Origin: Alphaproteobacteria bacterium
GTDB taxonomy: Bacteria; Pseudomonadota; Alphaproteobacteria; Micropepsales; Micropepsaceae
Assembly: GCA_947474565.1 (NCBI GenBank)
Contig: CANJIS010000002.1
Location: 149,102-213,101 of the forward strand
Reading direction: 5' to 3'
Length of the DNA stretch: 64,000 bases
Shown: positions 8,148-16,949 of the stretch, piece by piece
Position numbering within the stretch: position 1 is the first letter of the stretch
How the letters are laid out: every line of letters starts with the position of its first letter
The notes under the pieces: model-generated
What the model saw: only the letters and a program-made list of their open reading frames with translations
Database searches by the model: none
What the model was told of the DNA's origin: nothing
Position numbers and translations under genes: made by a program

Positions 8148-8187
8148 GATGGTTCTCCCGCCTCAGGTTATAGCAAACACAGGGCCG

Positions 8188-8220
8188 CCTCCCCTATGCG
8201 CGAAGCGCAGATGGGGGAGG
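8188..8220. repeat. Intergenic palindromic (REP-like) element
   Basis: CCTCCCC (8188-8194) pairs with GGGGAGG (8214-8220), and the centre holds a second small stem GCGC-GAA-GCGC. It lies in the 293-bp gap between maoC-like and H1-like genes, where no gene is credible. This form, with CCTCCCC arms around a GCGAAGCGC core, resembles repeats scattered in many alphaproteobacteria. Confidence 0.55.
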
Positions 8221-8440
8221 TGGCTGTAGCTGGCCGAGGGCGTGGGCTACTGCCGCGCACCCGACAGTCAGCGAAAGCCGGAGGGGGAAACAAAAAGGCG
8301 GGGCACCAAAACATGCAGGGCCCCTGCTCCATGATGGAACGACTGTCGCGATCTGGACTTATTGATCGCGGGACTATGAATCTGTCGCCACCAGCAGCAG
8401 GGGCGCCTAAGCTCTGCCGCCCTTCAACGGAGAACGCCTC

Positions 8441-8821
8441 ATGGCCAAAGCCAAGAAGTCCAAAGCGAAGAAATCCGCTAACAAGAAGACCAAGAAGGTG
8501 AAGAAGCCTGCCAAGCGCGCCGCCGCCAAAAGCGCGCCCGCGAAAAAGTCCAAGACAAAGAAATCCAAAAAGCCGGCAGCCCGCAAAGCCGCTCCGCGCA
8601 AGGCCAAGAAAGCCGCGCCGAAGAAAAAACAGAAGCTGGTCGGCGAAGGCGATTACGCCGCCAGCCGCACTTTCCTGAAAGACCAGTCCAGCTTCGTGAA
8701 AAAGAACAAGGCCAAGATTCCCGAACTGGGCCGGGAAGCCCAGCGCGCCCTGGATGGGCCGGAAGGCGACAATCTGCGCGCCGCCGAACAGGAAGCGATG
8801 AACCGCTCCACGATCGATTGA
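8441..8821 (+). CDS. Histone H1-like lysine/alanine-rich protein with a C-terminal conserved domain
   Basis: The protein has 126 residues. Residues 1-66 are almost entirely Lys/Ala/Pro/Ser (KKSKAKKSANKKTKKVKK and similar), resembling the C-terminal tails of H1 and of bacterial Hc1-like proteins, and would bind DNA or other polyanions. Residues 67-126 (LVGEGDYAASRTFLKDQ through EQEAMNRSTID) are non-repetitive and look like the short GDYxxAR-type proteins of unknown function found in alphaproteobacteria. The combination suggests a nucleoid-associated or phosphate-binding role, but none is shown. It is followed by its own terminator. Confidence 0.75.
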   Translation: MAKAKKSKAKKSANKKTKKVKKPAKRAAAKSAPAKKSKTKKSKKPAARKAAPRKAKKAAPKKKQKLVGEGDYAASRTFLKDQSSFVKKNKAKIPELGREAQRALDGPEGDNLRAAEQEAMNRSTID

Positions 8822-8827
8822 TGGATC

Positions 8828-8862
8828 AAAAAACGCCGCGGCCCGAGGGTCGCGGCGTTTTC
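8828..8862. terminator. Bidirectional rho-independent terminator
   Basis: CGCCGCGGCCC pairs with GGGTCGCGGCG (one G-T pair) across a GA turn. It is flanked by an A run on the left and TTTT on the right. It sits between the convergent H1-like gene and msrB and can serve both. Confidence 0.88.
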
Positions 8863-8867
8863 ATTTG

Positions 8868-9239
8868 TTACTTCTTGTCACCCGCCTGAAATTCCAGGGC
8901 GCATCCGTTGGTACAATAACGCAGGCCAGTCGGCTCAGGCCCATCTTCAAATATATGGCCAAGATGACCGCCGCACTGGGCGCAATGGAACTCGGTTCGA
9001 GTCATGCCATGACTTGAATCCGTGGTGGTCGCCACCGCGCCGGGCTTGACCTCGTAAAAACTGGGCCAGCCGGAACCGCTTTCATACTTGGTGTCGGAAT
9101 CGAACAGTTCCGCGCCGCAGCCCGCACACATGAACTTGCCCGTGCGCTTTTCATAATTCAGCGGGCTTGAGCCCGGCCGTTCGGTGCCATGCTCTTTGAG
9201 AATGTGATGTTGTTCGGGGCTGAGTTTACGGGTTTCCAT
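8868..9239 (-). CDS. msrB: Peptide-methionine (R)-S-oxide reductase MsrB
   Basis: The 123-residue MsrB reduces methionine-R-sulfoxide in oxidised proteins. The two zinc CxxC pairs (CAGC, CAQC) and the sequence [10 protein letters not shown] are present, and the catalytic Cys lies in [11 protein letters not shown]. It has no signal peptide, so it is cytosolic. The next gene upstream, an exported protein, stops 10 bp before it, so cotranscription is likely. Confidence 0.96.
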   Translation of the reverse strand: METRKLSPEQHHILKEHGTERPGSSPLNYEKRTGKFMCAGCGAELFDSDTKYESGSGWPSFYEVKPGAVATTTDSSHGMTRTEFHCAQCGGHLGHIFEDGPEPTGLRYCTNGCALEFQAGDKK

Positions 9240-9249
9240 GGAATCCTTT

Positions 9250-9792
9250 CTATGGCGCTTGGGCTTGCGCCATTTTCAGCATCTGGTTGAGGGTGCCGGT
9301 ATTGCCGGATGATAGATTGGCATCGTAGGCCACATCTTCAACCTTCCAGCCGCCCTGATTGACCAGAACCAGCGTGTCGACCCAGTTGATCGCGGCCTTG
9401 CCCTGGTCCTGGCGTGTAAGGGCGATACTGCAACGTGCTTTGGCGCTGTCGCCGCTGCAACTATTCACTGTCCAGGCCGTGGGGCCTTCGAACAACGACG
9501 AAAAGATATCGCCAGCGATCATCGGTGGCGCGCCTTTGTTTTTGGTCATGAAACGGGTTTGCGCAGAGGCGGCCGCAGCGAGTGCCTGATTGAGCTGAGG
9601 CGACAGCAACGGCGAAAGACGAAGGCGCCCGCCTGCGTCGGGAATCCCGGCGGAGGAAAACCCCTTGCCGGCCACCACGGTATAAAAGCCATTCGCTGCC
9701 GCCGCCATGGCGTCGTCAGCCCGCGCCGGGACCGGCAGCCCGAAAAGAGAGGCGAAAAGAAAAAGAAAAACGAAACCGGCGTTCCGGATCAC
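9250..9792 (-). CDS. Small exported protein of unknown function
   Basis: The 180-residue product has a strong signal peptide ([25 protein letters not shown], cleavage around 25). It is followed by an alpha/beta domain with two cysteines in [17 protein letters not shown] and a C-terminal NTF2- or DUF3828-like pattern ([20 protein letters not shown]). It overlaps mscL by 4 bp (ATGA), implying translational coupling. No function is assigned. Confidence 0.7.
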   Translation of the reverse strand: MIRNAGFVFLFLFASLFGLPVPARADDAMAAAANGFYTVVAGKGFSSAGIPDAGGRLRLSPLLSPQLNQALAAAASAQTRFMTKNKGAPPMIAGDIFSSLFEGPTAWTVNSCSGDSAKARCSIALTRQDQGKAAINWVDTLVLVNQGGWKVEDVAYDANLSSGNTGTLNQMLKMAQAQAP

Positions 9793-10208
9793 GCCCGGCC
9801 TTTCAGGGAGTCGCGAATTTCACGCAACAGCTGAACTTCTTCCGAGGGCGGAGCCGGAACATCAGAGGCGGGCGGCGGGGCCGCCAGCTTGTTGATCTGG
9901 CGGATCATCAGGAACAGCACAAAGGCGACGATCAGAAAATTGATGACCGCATTGACGAACAAACCGTAGTTGATGGTGACGGCCTTGGCGGCCTTCGCCG
10001 CGGCCAGCGTGTCGACGGCACGATCACCCTTGATCACAAAGAAGAAGTTTGAGAAATCCACCCCGCCCAGCGCCAACCCGATTGGGGGCATCAGCACGTC
10101 ATTGACCAGCGAATTGACGATACCGGTGAAGGAGGCGCCGATGATCACACCGACCGCCAGATCCATGACGTTGCCGCGCATGGCGAATTTTTTGAATTCT
10201 TCAAACAT
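9789..10208 (-). CDS. mscL: Large-conductance mechanosensitive channel MscL
   Basis: This 139-residue channel protein is the emergency osmolyte release valve of the inner membrane. From ATG 10208 it reads [27 protein letters not shown], the conserved N-terminal helix and TM1 pore. TM2 lies at about residues 79-101 and a C-terminal helical bundle at [15 protein letters not shown] longer upstream reading is rejected because the ATG at 10208 matches the family start exactly. Confidence 0.97.
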   Translation of the reverse strand: MFEEFKKFAMRGNVMDLAVGVIIGASFTGIVNSLVNDVLMPPIGLALGGVDFSNFFFVIKGDRAVDTLAAAKAAKAVTINYGLFVNAVINFLIVAFVLFLMIRQINKLAAPPPASDVPAPPSEEVQLLREIRDSLKGRA

Positions 10209-10242
10209 CGCAATCGTCCCGTTCAAAATGCGTGGGCTAAGG

Positions 10243-10608
10243 CTATTCCATTCGCGGCGCCAAACGCCAGACCAGGAGCGCAACGGTAAAGCCGGAAATT
10301 GCGCCCATGCTGTTGGCAACCAAATCCAGAACGTCTGCATCGCGGCCGGTTAGGCGTTGCAGCAATTCCAGCAAGCCGCTGAGGAGAATAATGTCCAAAA
10401 TGATGGAAGGCCTGGGTTTCGGACCCAGAATCATGGTGACCATGCTGGCCAAGCCGAAATAGGCGGTGAAATGCTGCAGCTTGTCCCACCCAAAACCGGT
10501 GGTGAGATCAGGCGGGTTGGGGGTCAGCTCCCCCCATACGACCAGGATCACGCCCGGCCAGAACAGCCAGCGCGACAGCGTGCGTAAAAGGAAAGGCAGG
10601 CGTGACAT
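10243..10608 (-). CDS. VanZ-like membrane protein
   Basis: The 121-residue protein has about four hydrophobic segments and the VanZ-type signature [15 protein letters not shown] near residues 38-52. Later comes [27 protein letters not shown]. VanZ-domain proteins are envelope proteins of poorly defined function. The gene lies 34 bp upstream of mscL on the same strand. Confidence 0.82.
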   Translation of the reverse strand: MSRLPFLLRTLSRWLFWPGVILVVWGELTPNPPDLTTGFGWDKLQHFTAYFGLASMVTMILGPKPRPSIILDIILLSGLLELLQRLTGRDADVLDLVANSMGAISGFTVALLVWRLAPRME

Positions 10609-10653
10609 CGCGTGATTCCCGAAGCGCGATGGTTATAGCGGGATCGGCTGCCC

Positions 10654-11322
10654 TCAAGCCATCCGCGCGTTGGCGACCACGGCCTGCGGCACAGTGAGCC
10701 GGAAGGTGGTGCCGAGTGTGTCGGAATGTACATCCAGAACGCCGCCAACCTCGCCGGTGAGCGCGCGGATCACTTGAAAACCGATACCGCCGTCTTTCTT
10801 GGGATCGAAGCCATCCGGCAGGCCGACGCCGTCATCGCTGACCGTAACCAGCAGCGTATCATCGGATTGGGTTTCGCAAGACAGGGTCATGTGCAACGGC
10901 GCGCCGGCAGGATGGGCGTATTTCAACGAGTTGATCAGGATTTCGCACACGATCAGGGTGATCGGCTGCACATGGCGGGTGATGACATGGCAAGACGCGC
11001 CATTGTGCTCGATCGAAACTGCCTGCTGTTCCGACGAAAAGGCCGTAATCAGATTGCTGCAGACATCTGTCAGATGGGCGTTGAGCAAAAGGGCGCCGTG
11101 AGACGGCAGGGTCGCCAGCATGCGGTGAAGCTGGCCGATGGTGGAGATGCGGGCGGCGATGCCGTCGAACAGCATGCGGATTTCAGCATTGCTGTAAGCC
11201 CGGGGATTTTTCCCGATGGCCCGAGACTGCATGCGAACAAGCCCGCCCAGAAGGGCCAAACTGTTGGCGAGGCGATGATTGGCTTCGGCGACTAGGTCGG
11301 TCTGCGGAATGGATTGATCCAT
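10654..11322 (-). CDS. Soluble HWE/HisKA_2-type sensor histidine kinase
   Basis: The 222-residue protein has an H-box EANHRLANSL at residues 13-22, as in HisKA_2/HWE kinases. The ATPase domain shows VCEILINSLKYAHP (N box), VSDDGVGLPDGFD (G1) and GGIGFQVIRALTGEVGG (G2). There is no sensory or membrane domain, so a partner must supply the signal. The start at 11322 is chosen because GGAGG lies 6 nt upstream; a longer TTG start is possible. It diverges from an EcfG-promoted gene. This kinase class feeds the PhyR/EcfG general stress response in alphaproteobacteria, so a link is plausible but not proven. Confidence 0.85.
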   Translation of the reverse strand: MDQSIPQTDLVAEANHRLANSLALLGGLVRMQSRAIGKNPRAYSNAEIRMLFDGIAARISTIGQLHRMLATLPSHGALLLNAHLTDVCSNLITAFSSEQQAVSIEHNGASCHVITRHVQPITLIVCEILINSLKYAHPAGAPLHMTLSCETQSDDTLLVTVSDDGVGLPDGFDPKKDGGIGFQVIRALTGEVGGVLDVHSDTLGTTFRLTVPQAVVANARMA

Positions 11323-11448
11323 GGGGGACCTCCGATCAACAGGCAGCCTCCTCCGTTTTCTGTATTCTGACAAGTCAAATTATATAACAATTTCAAGTAG
11401 TTATATTAGTATAAGCCCCTATTTGAGCGGGATTCGGCGGAGCGGTAT

Positions 11449-11474
11449 GGAACTATTCTGATGAGTTCCCCGTT
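11449..11474 (+). promoter_or_regulatory. Candidate EcfG (general stress sigma) promoter
   Basis: GGAAC (11449-11453), a 17-nt spacer and CGTT (11471-11474) match the alphaproteobacterial EcfG consensus GGAAC-N16/17-CGTT exactly. The spacer also contains GTTCC, giving a partial inverted repeat with GGAAC. The downstream gene begins 91 bp later. Confidence 0.7.
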
Positions 11475-11564
11475 CTTTCAGCTCTAGGCACGCTTCACTC
11501 AATGACAGTAAAATGAGTAAGTTGCTAAAAATACTGTTTCGTACGAAGAGGGAGGGATCCCAGG

Positions 11565-11816
11565 ATGAATGACCTAACCCGCGGCGAACGCCTCCAGATT
11601 ATGCTGACGCCGCAAGAGCTTGAGGCTTTGGACGATTGGCGCTTTCAAAAGCGCATGCCTAGCCGTGCCGCCGCTGTGCGCGAACTTTTAAAGCGCGGCC
11701 TGGTGGCGGAAGGTTTCGACTTGGCCGAAGGGGGCGCCAAATCCCAGGATTTCGGCGTCACCGGCGGCTCCAGTTCGCGACCCATCCGCGACCGGCGCGA
11801 AAAAGACGGCGGCTGA
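11565..11816 (+). CDS. Small ribbon-helix-helix-like protein
   Basis: The protein has 83 residues. RGERLQIMLTPQELEALDDWRFQ and SRAAAVRELLKRGL follow the strand-helix-helix pattern of RHH (CopG/Arc-type) DNA-binding proteins. Its C-terminus is Gly/Ser/Arg-rich and likely disordered. GGGAGGG precedes the ATG by 8 nt. The EcfG-type promoter upstream suggests stress-dependent expression. No toxin partner is adjacent, so an antitoxin role is not supported. Confidence 0.65.
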   Translation: MNDLTRGERLQIMLTPQELEALDDWRFQKRMPSRAAAVRELLKRGLVAEGFDLAEGGAKSQDFGVTGGSSSRPIRDRREKDGG

Positions 11817-11913
11817 GCCGCCATCTGCTTGCCTTTTCTCAGAATTTCCTTTTAAACGCGCGCTCTTTCGGGCCGCCCGGCTGGGCATGCCGTGGCGACC
11901 CATGAAAGCGACC

Positions 11914-11930
11914 GAGGTCCTGTGGACCTC
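11914..11930 (+). promoter_or_regulatory. Hairpin immediately upstream of the rpmI ribosome-binding site
   Basis: GAGGTCC (11914-11920) and GGACCTC (11924-11930) form a 7-bp stem with a 3-nt loop, 3-4 nt before the SD sequence AGAGGAGAG. There is no T run, so it is not a terminator. It could influence rpmI translation or mRNA processing. Confidence 0.5.
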
Positions 11931-11944
11931 CAGAGGAGAGCGAA

Positions 11945-12142
11945 ATGCCCAAAATGAAGACCAAGTCGGGCGCTAAAAAGCGCTTCAAGTTCACTGCGAA
12001 CGGCAAGATCAAGACCCACCAGGTCGGCAAGCGCCACCGGTTGATCAACAATTCGCCGGCCCGCACCCGCGATCTGCGCGGCACCGCGGTCCTGTCCGAA
12101 TCCGAAACCCAGCGCGTCAAGCGCTGGATGCCGTACGGTTGA
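11945..12142 (+). CDS. rpmI: 50S ribosomal protein L35
   Basis: The 65-residue basic protein reads MPKMKTKSGAKKRFKFTANGK, with HRLINNSPARTRDLRG in the middle; this is the standard L35 pattern and length. AGAGGAG precedes the ATG. It is followed by rplT after 12 bp. infC, the usual upstream partner of rpmI-rplT, is not present in the window. Confidence 0.98.
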   Translation: MPKMKTKSGAKKRFKFTANGKIKTHQVGKRHRLINNSPARTRDLRGTAVLSESETQRVKRWMPYG

Positions 12143-12154
12143 GGGAGATAGACC

Positions 12155-12505
12155 ATGTCACGTTCACCCCGTTCCGTACCCAGCCGCGCCCGCCGCAACA
12201 AGGTTCTGAAAGCCGCCAAGGGCTTTCGCGGCCGCCGCAAAAACAACATCACCACGGCCAATGCCGCGGTCGATAAGTCGCTGCAGCACAATTATATCGG
12301 CCGCAAGGAGCGTAAGCGGAATTTCCGCGCGCTCTGGATCCAGCGCATCAACGCTGCTGTCCGCGAGCATGGCCTGACCTATAGCCGATTTATCAGCGGG
12401 CTCGCCGGCGCCGGTATCGAGATTGACCGCAAGGTTCTCTCGGACCTCGCCATCCACGAGCCTGTTGCGTTCAAGGCTCTGGTGGACCAGGCGTCCAAGC
12501 CGTAA
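12155..12505 (+). CDS. rplT: 50S ribosomal protein L20
   Basis: The 116-residue protein binds 23S rRNA early in 50S assembly and acts as a translational repressor of its operon in several bacteria. It shows [21 protein letters not shown] and [18 protein letters not shown]. It is coupled to rpmI. Confidence 0.98.
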   Translation: MSRSPRSVPSRARRNKVLKAAKGFRGRRKNNITTANAAVDKSLQHNYIGRKERKRNFRALWIQRINAAVREHGLTYSRFISGLAGAGIEIDRKVLSDLAIHEPVAFKALVDQASKP

Positions 12506-12528
12506 TCAAACTCCCACCAGGGCGAATC

Positions 12529-12549
12529 GGGGCGCTATCCATGCGCCCC
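12529..12549 (+). terminator. Terminator/attenuator-like hairpin between rplT and pheS
   Basis: GGGGCGC pairs with GCGCCCC over a 7-nt loop, followed by GCTTTCTTCCTT (moderately T-rich). It lies 22 bp upstream of the pheS start. It may partly terminate or attenuate transcription between the ribosomal and synthetase genes. It has no classic U tract, so this is tentative. Confidence 0.4.
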
Positions 12550-12571
12550 GCTTTCTTCCTTCGGAGTATTG

Positions 12572-13651
12572 ATGACCGATATCGCCGCGCTTCAGTCCGA
12601 TCTTCTTGCGCAGGTTTCCGCCGCTGGCGATGAGGCCGCGCTGGAAGCTGTGCGCGTGGCCGCCCTGGGCAAGAAAGGCTCCGTCAGCGAGCTGATGAAA
12701 AGCCTGGGCGGCATGAGCCCGGACGAGCGCAAGACACAAGGCCCTCTGCTCAACGGCCTGCGCGATGCGGTGGCGGACGCCATTGCCGCCCGCAAAAGCG
12801 AGCTGGGCGATGTGGCGCTGAATGCGCGGCTGGCATCCGAGAAGATCGATGTCAGCCTGCCGCCGCGACCCGAAGCGCAAGGCAGCGTGCATCCCATCTC
12901 CCAGGTGCTGGAAGAAATCACCGCCATCTTCGCCGATCTTGGCTTCGCTGTGGCCGAAGGCCCCGATGTCGAATTCGACGATTACAATTTCACCAAGCTG
13001 AACATTCCCCCTGACCATCCCGCGCGGCAGATGCAGGACACGTTCTATGTGTCGCCGCAGGCCGATGGCTCTTCGCATGTTCTGCGCACCCACACTTCGC
13101 CGGTGCAGGTCCGCACCATGCTGAACCAGAAACCGCCGATCCGGGTGATTTCGCCCGGCCGCACCTACCGCGTGGATTCCGACGCCACCCATTCGCCCAT
13201 GTTCCATCAGGTCGAAGCCCTGGTGGTGGATGAAGGCATTCACCTGGGCCATTTGAAATGGACGGTGGAAGAATTCTGCAAGGCGTTCTTCGAAATCGAC
13301 AAAATCGAACTGCGCGCCCGTCCCAGCTTCTTTCCCTTCACCGAGCCCTCGCTGGAATGGGATATGCGCTGCGACCGCTCCGTTCCCGGCCAGATCAAAT
13401 TCGGTCAGGGCAATGACTGGCTGGAGCTGGGCGGCAGCGGCATGGTGCACCCACGCGTGTTGACCAATTGCGGCATCGATCCCAATCGTTATCAGGGCTT
13501 TGCGTTCGGCTTCGGCCTGGATCGCATGGCGATGCTGAAATATGCCATTCCCGATATTCGCAGTTTCTTTGAATCCGACCTGCGCTGGCTGAAGGCCTAT
13601 GGCTTTGCTGCGCTCGATATCCCCACCTTGGACGGAGGGCTGTCGAAGTGA
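12572..13651 (+). CDS. pheS: Phenylalanyl-tRNA synthetase alpha subunit
   Basis: The 359-residue class II catalytic subunit charges tRNA-Phe as an alpha2beta2 complex. It has an N-terminal coiled coil (about residues 10-85), motif 2 around [12 protein letters not shown], the [12 protein letters not shown] region, and motif 3 at [16 protein letters not shown]. The ATG at 12572 follows GGAG by 6 nt; the TTG one codon earlier is not needed. It overlaps pheT by 4 bp (GTGA). Confidence 0.98.
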   Translation: MTDIAALQSDLLAQVSAAGDEAALEAVRVAALGKKGSVSELMKSLGGMSPDERKTQGPLLNGLRDAVADAIAARKSELGDVALNARLASEKIDVSLPPRPEAQGSVHPISQVLEEITAIFADLGFAVAEGPDVEFDDYNFTKLNIPPDHPARQMQDTFYVSPQADGSSHVLRTHTSPVQVRTMLNQKPPIRVISPGRTYRVDSDATHSPMFHQVEALVVDEGIHLGHLKWTVEEFCKAFFEIDKIELRARPSFFPFTEPSLEWDMRCDRSVPGQIKFGQGNDWLELGGSGMVHPRVLTNCGIDPNRYQGFAFGFGLDRMAMLKYAIPDIRSFFESDLRWLKAYGFAALDIPTLDGGLSK

Positions 13652-16050
13652 AATTCACGCTCTCATGGCTGAAAGAGCATCTGGAAACGGATGCCGATGC
13701 GCAGACCATCGCCGACAAGCTGACCAGCATTGGGCTGGAAGTGGAAAGCATCACCGACGCGAGTGCGGCGCTGAAGGATTTTGTGGTGGGTGAAGTGATC
13801 ACCGCCGACAAACATCCCAATGCCGACAAGCTGCGGCTGTGCACCGTCAATGATGGCGGCAAAGAACCGTTGCAGATCGTTTGCGGCGCGCCCAATGCAC
13901 GGGCGGGCATCAAGGTGGTATTGGCGCGGCCCGGCACGGTTATACCGGCCAGCGGCGAAGCCTTGAAGATCGGCAAGATCCGCGACGTCGAATCACGCGG
14001 CATGATGTGTTCGGCCCGTGAATTGCTGTTGGGCGAAGACCATGACGGCATCATTGAACTGAACGCGGATGCCAAGGTGGGCGCGAACGTTGCCGATGCC
14101 TTGGCGGCCAAGGGCCTTCTTTCCACCAATCCGGTGATTGACGTTTCCATCACTCCCAATCGCGGCGACGCGGCCAGTGTGTGGGGCATTGCCCGCGATC
14201 TGGCGGCGGCGGGCCTGGGCAAGCTCAAGACCGAAAAGGTTCAGCCGGTGGCGGGTAAATTCCCTTCGCCCAAGAAAATCACGTTGGATTTCTCTCCGGA
14301 GAACAAAGATGCCTGCCCGATTTTCGCCGGCCGGCTTATTCGCGGCGTGAAGAACGGCCCGGCGCCCAAATGGGTCCAGGATCGCTTCAAGGCAGTGGGC
14401 ATGAAATCCATCTCGGCCCTGGTGGATGCCACCAACTTCGTGGCCCAGGATCGCGGCCGTCCGCTGCATGTGTTCGATGCCGATAAGCTGTCGGGCAATC
14501 TGTCCGCCCGCATGGCCAAAGACCATGAGCAGGTGCTGGCGTTGGATGAAAAGACTTACGTCCTCGACAAGGACACCATTGTCATTGCCGACGACAGTTT
14601 CGCCCGCGGCATTGCCGGCATCATGGGCGGCATGGATACCGGCAGTTTTGAAGATACCAAGAATGTTTTTCTGGAATCTGCGTGGTTCGATCCGGCGCGG
14701 ATCGCCCGCGCCGGACGCAAGCAGGCAATCATTTCCGACGCGCGTTATCGTTTTGAGCGCGGCGTTGACCCTGAGTTCGTGTTGCCCGGCCTGGAACTGG
14801 TCACGCGCCTGATCCTGGAATGGTGCGGCGGGGAGCCTTCCGACGTGGTGATCGCGGGCAGTTTGCCGCCGCCGCACAAGCCTATCGCATTCGATCCGGG
14901 CCTGGTGGAAAGCCTGGGCAATGTGCGTATCGCCAAGAGCGAGATCATTTCCATTCTGGAAAGCCTGGGCTTTGTTGTGGCCCAGCACGCCACGCTGCAT
15001 GTGACGCCGCCGAGCTGGCGTCGCGACATTGATGGCCCCGCCGATCTGGTGGAAGAAGTGGTGCGCATCCACGGCTTGGCCGATGTGGCTTCGGTGGCGC
15101 TGCTGCGCGATGCAGCTGTCGCCAAGCCGGTTCTGTCATCGGCGCAGCGCCGGGCGCGCGGTGTGCGCCGGGCGCTGGCGGCGCGCGGTTTCAATGAGTG
15201 TGTCAGCTTTTCCTTCATCGCCCGCGAACAGGCCAAGCTATTCGGCGGCGGTGATGACGCGCGGCAATTGTCCAATCCCATCGCTTCCGATCTGGATGCG
15301 ATGCGGCCTTCTTTGTTGCCCTCGCTGCTGGCAGCCGCGTCGCGCAATGCCGCGCGGGGTCTTGTCGATTTGCGCCTGTTCGAGATCGGCGCGGCTTTCC
15401 AAAGCGGCATGCCGGGCGCGCAGACGCTGAATGCCGCCGGACTGATCATGGGATCAGGGACACGCGACTGGACCAAGTCCGGCCACCCCGCCGATGCCTT
15501 CGATGCCAAGGGCGCCATGCTGGCGGCGCTGGAAGCAGCGCAAGGCGCGCCGATGGCGGCCCCGGTGACGGCGAATACGCCTTCCTATTTTCATCCCGGC
15601 CGCAGCGGCACCATCGCGCTGGGGCCCAAGGTGATTGCCCATTTCGGCGAGGTTCATCCCAAAATTCTGGCAGCGTTCGATATCAAGCTGCCGGTGGCTG
15701 CTTTTGAAATTGTGCTGGATGCCCTGCCCGAACCCAAAGCCCGCAATCGCGCGCCTTTCGCGCCCTCACCGTTCCAGGCCATCGAACGCGATTTCGCCTT
15801 TGTCGTGGACCAAAGCGTAGCGGCGGGCGATCTGATCCGGGCGGTGAAGAATGCCGAACGGGTGCTGATCGATACCGTCAGCCTGTTCGATGTCTATGAA
15901 GGCAAGGGCGTGCCCGAAGGCAAGAAATCCATTGCCATCGCGGTGCGTTTGCAGCCCAAGGACAAGACCCTCACCGATGCCGAGATAGAAGCGGTGGCGC
16001 AGAAAATTATAGCGGCGGCGATCAAGCTGGGCGCGACGCTTCGCGCTTAG
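13648..16050 (+). CDS. pheT: Phenylalanyl-tRNA synthetase beta subunit
   Basis: The 800-residue subunit starts from a GTG overlapping the pheS stop. Domain order is normal: tRNA-binding OB fold (about 40-150, [18 protein letters not shown]), the B3/B4 editing domain (about 210-385), B5 (about 405-480), the class II core-like region, and a C-terminal FDX-ACB anticodon-binding domain ([15 protein letters not shown] to the end). Length is typical. Confidence 0.98.
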   Translation: MKFTLSWLKEHLETDADAQTIADKLTSIGLEVESITDASAALKDFVVGEVITADKHPNADKLRLCTVNDGGKEPLQIVCGAPNARAGIKVVLARPGTVIPASGEALKIGKIRDVESRGMMCSARELLLGEDHDGIIELNADAKVGANVADALAAKGLLSTNPVIDVSITPNRGDAASVWGIARDLAAAGLGKLKTEKVQPVAGKFPSPKKITLDFSPENKDACPIFAGRLIRGVKNGPAPKWVQDRFKAVGMKSISALVDATNFVAQDRGRPLHVFDADKLSGNLSARMAKDHEQVLALDEKTYVLDKDTIVIADDSFARGIAGIMGGMDTGSFEDTKNVFLESAWFDPARIARAGRKQAIISDARYRFERGVDPEFVLPGLELVTRLILEWCGGEPSDVVIAGSLPPPHKPIAFDPGLVESLGNVRIAKSEIISILESLGFVVAQHATLHVTPPSWRRDIDGPADLVEEVVRIHGLADVASVALLRDAAVAKPVLSSAQRRARGVRRALAARGFNECVSFSFIAREQAKLFGGGDDARQLSNPIASDLDAMRPSLLPSLLAAASRNAARGLVDLRLFEIGAAFQSGMPGAQTLNAAGLIMGSGTRDWTKSGHPADAFDAKGAMLAALEAAQGAPMAAPVTANTPSYFHPGRSGTIALGPKVIAHFGEVHPKILAAFDIKLPVAAFEIVLDALPEPKARNRAPFAPSPFQAIERDFAFVVDQSVAAGDLIRAVKNAERVLIDTVSLFDVYEGKGVPEGKKSIAIAVRLQPKDKTLTDAEIEAVAQKIIAAAIKLGATLRA

Positions 16051-16847
16051 GCGAAAGTCAGAAGCTTCGGCTGGGCGCCAATCTCTTGCGCCAGCTTTTC
16101 AAACTCCGCTTTGGCTTTGGGATTGGAGCGCTGATGGCGCTCGGCAAAGATGAATTCGTTTTTCAGGGAATGCTCCAACCCGGTCAGTTCGGTGACCCGC
16201 ACCTTGTAGCCATGGGCTTCCAGATAAAGCCCGCGCAGCACGTTTGTTAAATGAGAGCCAAGCTCCCGGCGGTGATGGGGATGACGCCATAGCTGATCCA
16301 GATCATTTTTCACGCCGTCCAGTTCGCGCGCCAGCTCGGCCTGGCAGCATGGCACCAGGGCGACATACTTCGCCTCATGCTTGAGCGCGAACAGGATCGC
16401 TTCATCGGTGGCGGTGTCACAGGCATGCAGCGCGGTGACGATATCCACCTTGCCGATGTCAGCCTCCGCGATCTTGCCGGAGACAAATTCCATCCGCGCG
16501 AAATTGCTGTCGGCGGCAATCTTCTGGGCGGTCTTGACCAGCTCGGGCCGCGATTCCACGGCGATGACTTTGCCCCGCCCCGCCGGACCGAAATAAAGGT
16601 CATAGAGCACAAAGCCGAGATAGGATTTGCCTGCGCCCAGGTCGGCCAGAACCGTCTGCGGGTTTTCCTTCAGGCTGGCGTCGATGGCGGGCTTGATGAG
16701 CTGCGCCAGGTGCTGGACCTGTTTCAGCTTGCGCCGGGAATCCGCATTCAGCCCGCCATTATGGGTGAGGATGTGCAACGCCTTCAGCAGCGGCACCGAT
16801 TGGCCCGGCCAAAGGTCGGAAATGGCTTCTTTAGCGGCGGAACTCAT
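16047..16847 (-). CDS. Class I SAM-dependent methyltransferase (Methyltransf_32-like)
   Basis: This 266-residue protein has a Rossmann methyltransferase domain: VLADLGAGKSYLGFVLYDLYF (SAM motif I), VIAVESRPELVKTA (motif II), then LHACDTATDEAI and LVPCCQAELARE. The last two resemble the HACxxxTD and PCC motifs of the GSTCD/Trm13-related Methyltransf_32 group. The target (RNA, protein or small molecule) is unknown. It converges with pheT, overlapping by 4 bp. One MAYRFAA mini-ORF lies 65 bp upstream. Confidence 0.82.
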   Translation of the reverse strand: MSSAAKEAISDLWPGQSVPLLKALHILTHNGGLNADSRRKLKQVQHLAQLIKPAIDASLKENPQTVLADLGAGKSYLGFVLYDLYFGPAGRGKVIAVESRPELVKTAQKIAADSNFARMEFVSGKIAEADIGKVDIVTALHACDTATDEAILFALKHEAKYVALVPCCQAELARELDGVKNDLDQLWRHPHHRRELGSHLTNVLRGLYLEAHGYKVRVTELTGLEHSLKNEFIFAERHQRSNPKAKAEFEKLAQEIGAQPKLLTFA

Positions 16848-16912
16848 GGCCCCTTATAGCTGCAAAAACGCCTGTTTACCGGGAAAGTGTGGCCTGCTAG
16901 ACCCCGCGCGGC

Positions 16913-16936
16913 CTCAAGCAGCAAAGCGGTAGGCCA
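16913..16936 (-). repeat. MAYRFAA mini-ORF, dispersed copy 3
   Basis: The minus strand reads ATG GCC TAC CGC TTT GCT GCT TGA, the same peptide as at 7622 but with synonymous changes (TTC to TTT, GCC to GCT). The flanking GGCCT/AGGCC inverted ends are also kept. It lies between the divergent methyltransferase and lepA genes, 65 bp before the methyltransferase start. Confidence 0.65.
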
Positions 16937-16949
16937 TTAAAGAAGACCG

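Noticed and set aside
8336..8360. A GGAAC element upstream of the H1-like gene as a second EcfG promoter
   Set aside because: At 16 or 17 bp spacing the -10 is ACTT or CTTA rather than CGTT, so it does not fit.
13993..15072. A 359-codon open frame antisense to pheT
   Set aside because: pheT is a full-length conserved gene and the antisense frame only mirrors its GC-rich third codon positions.
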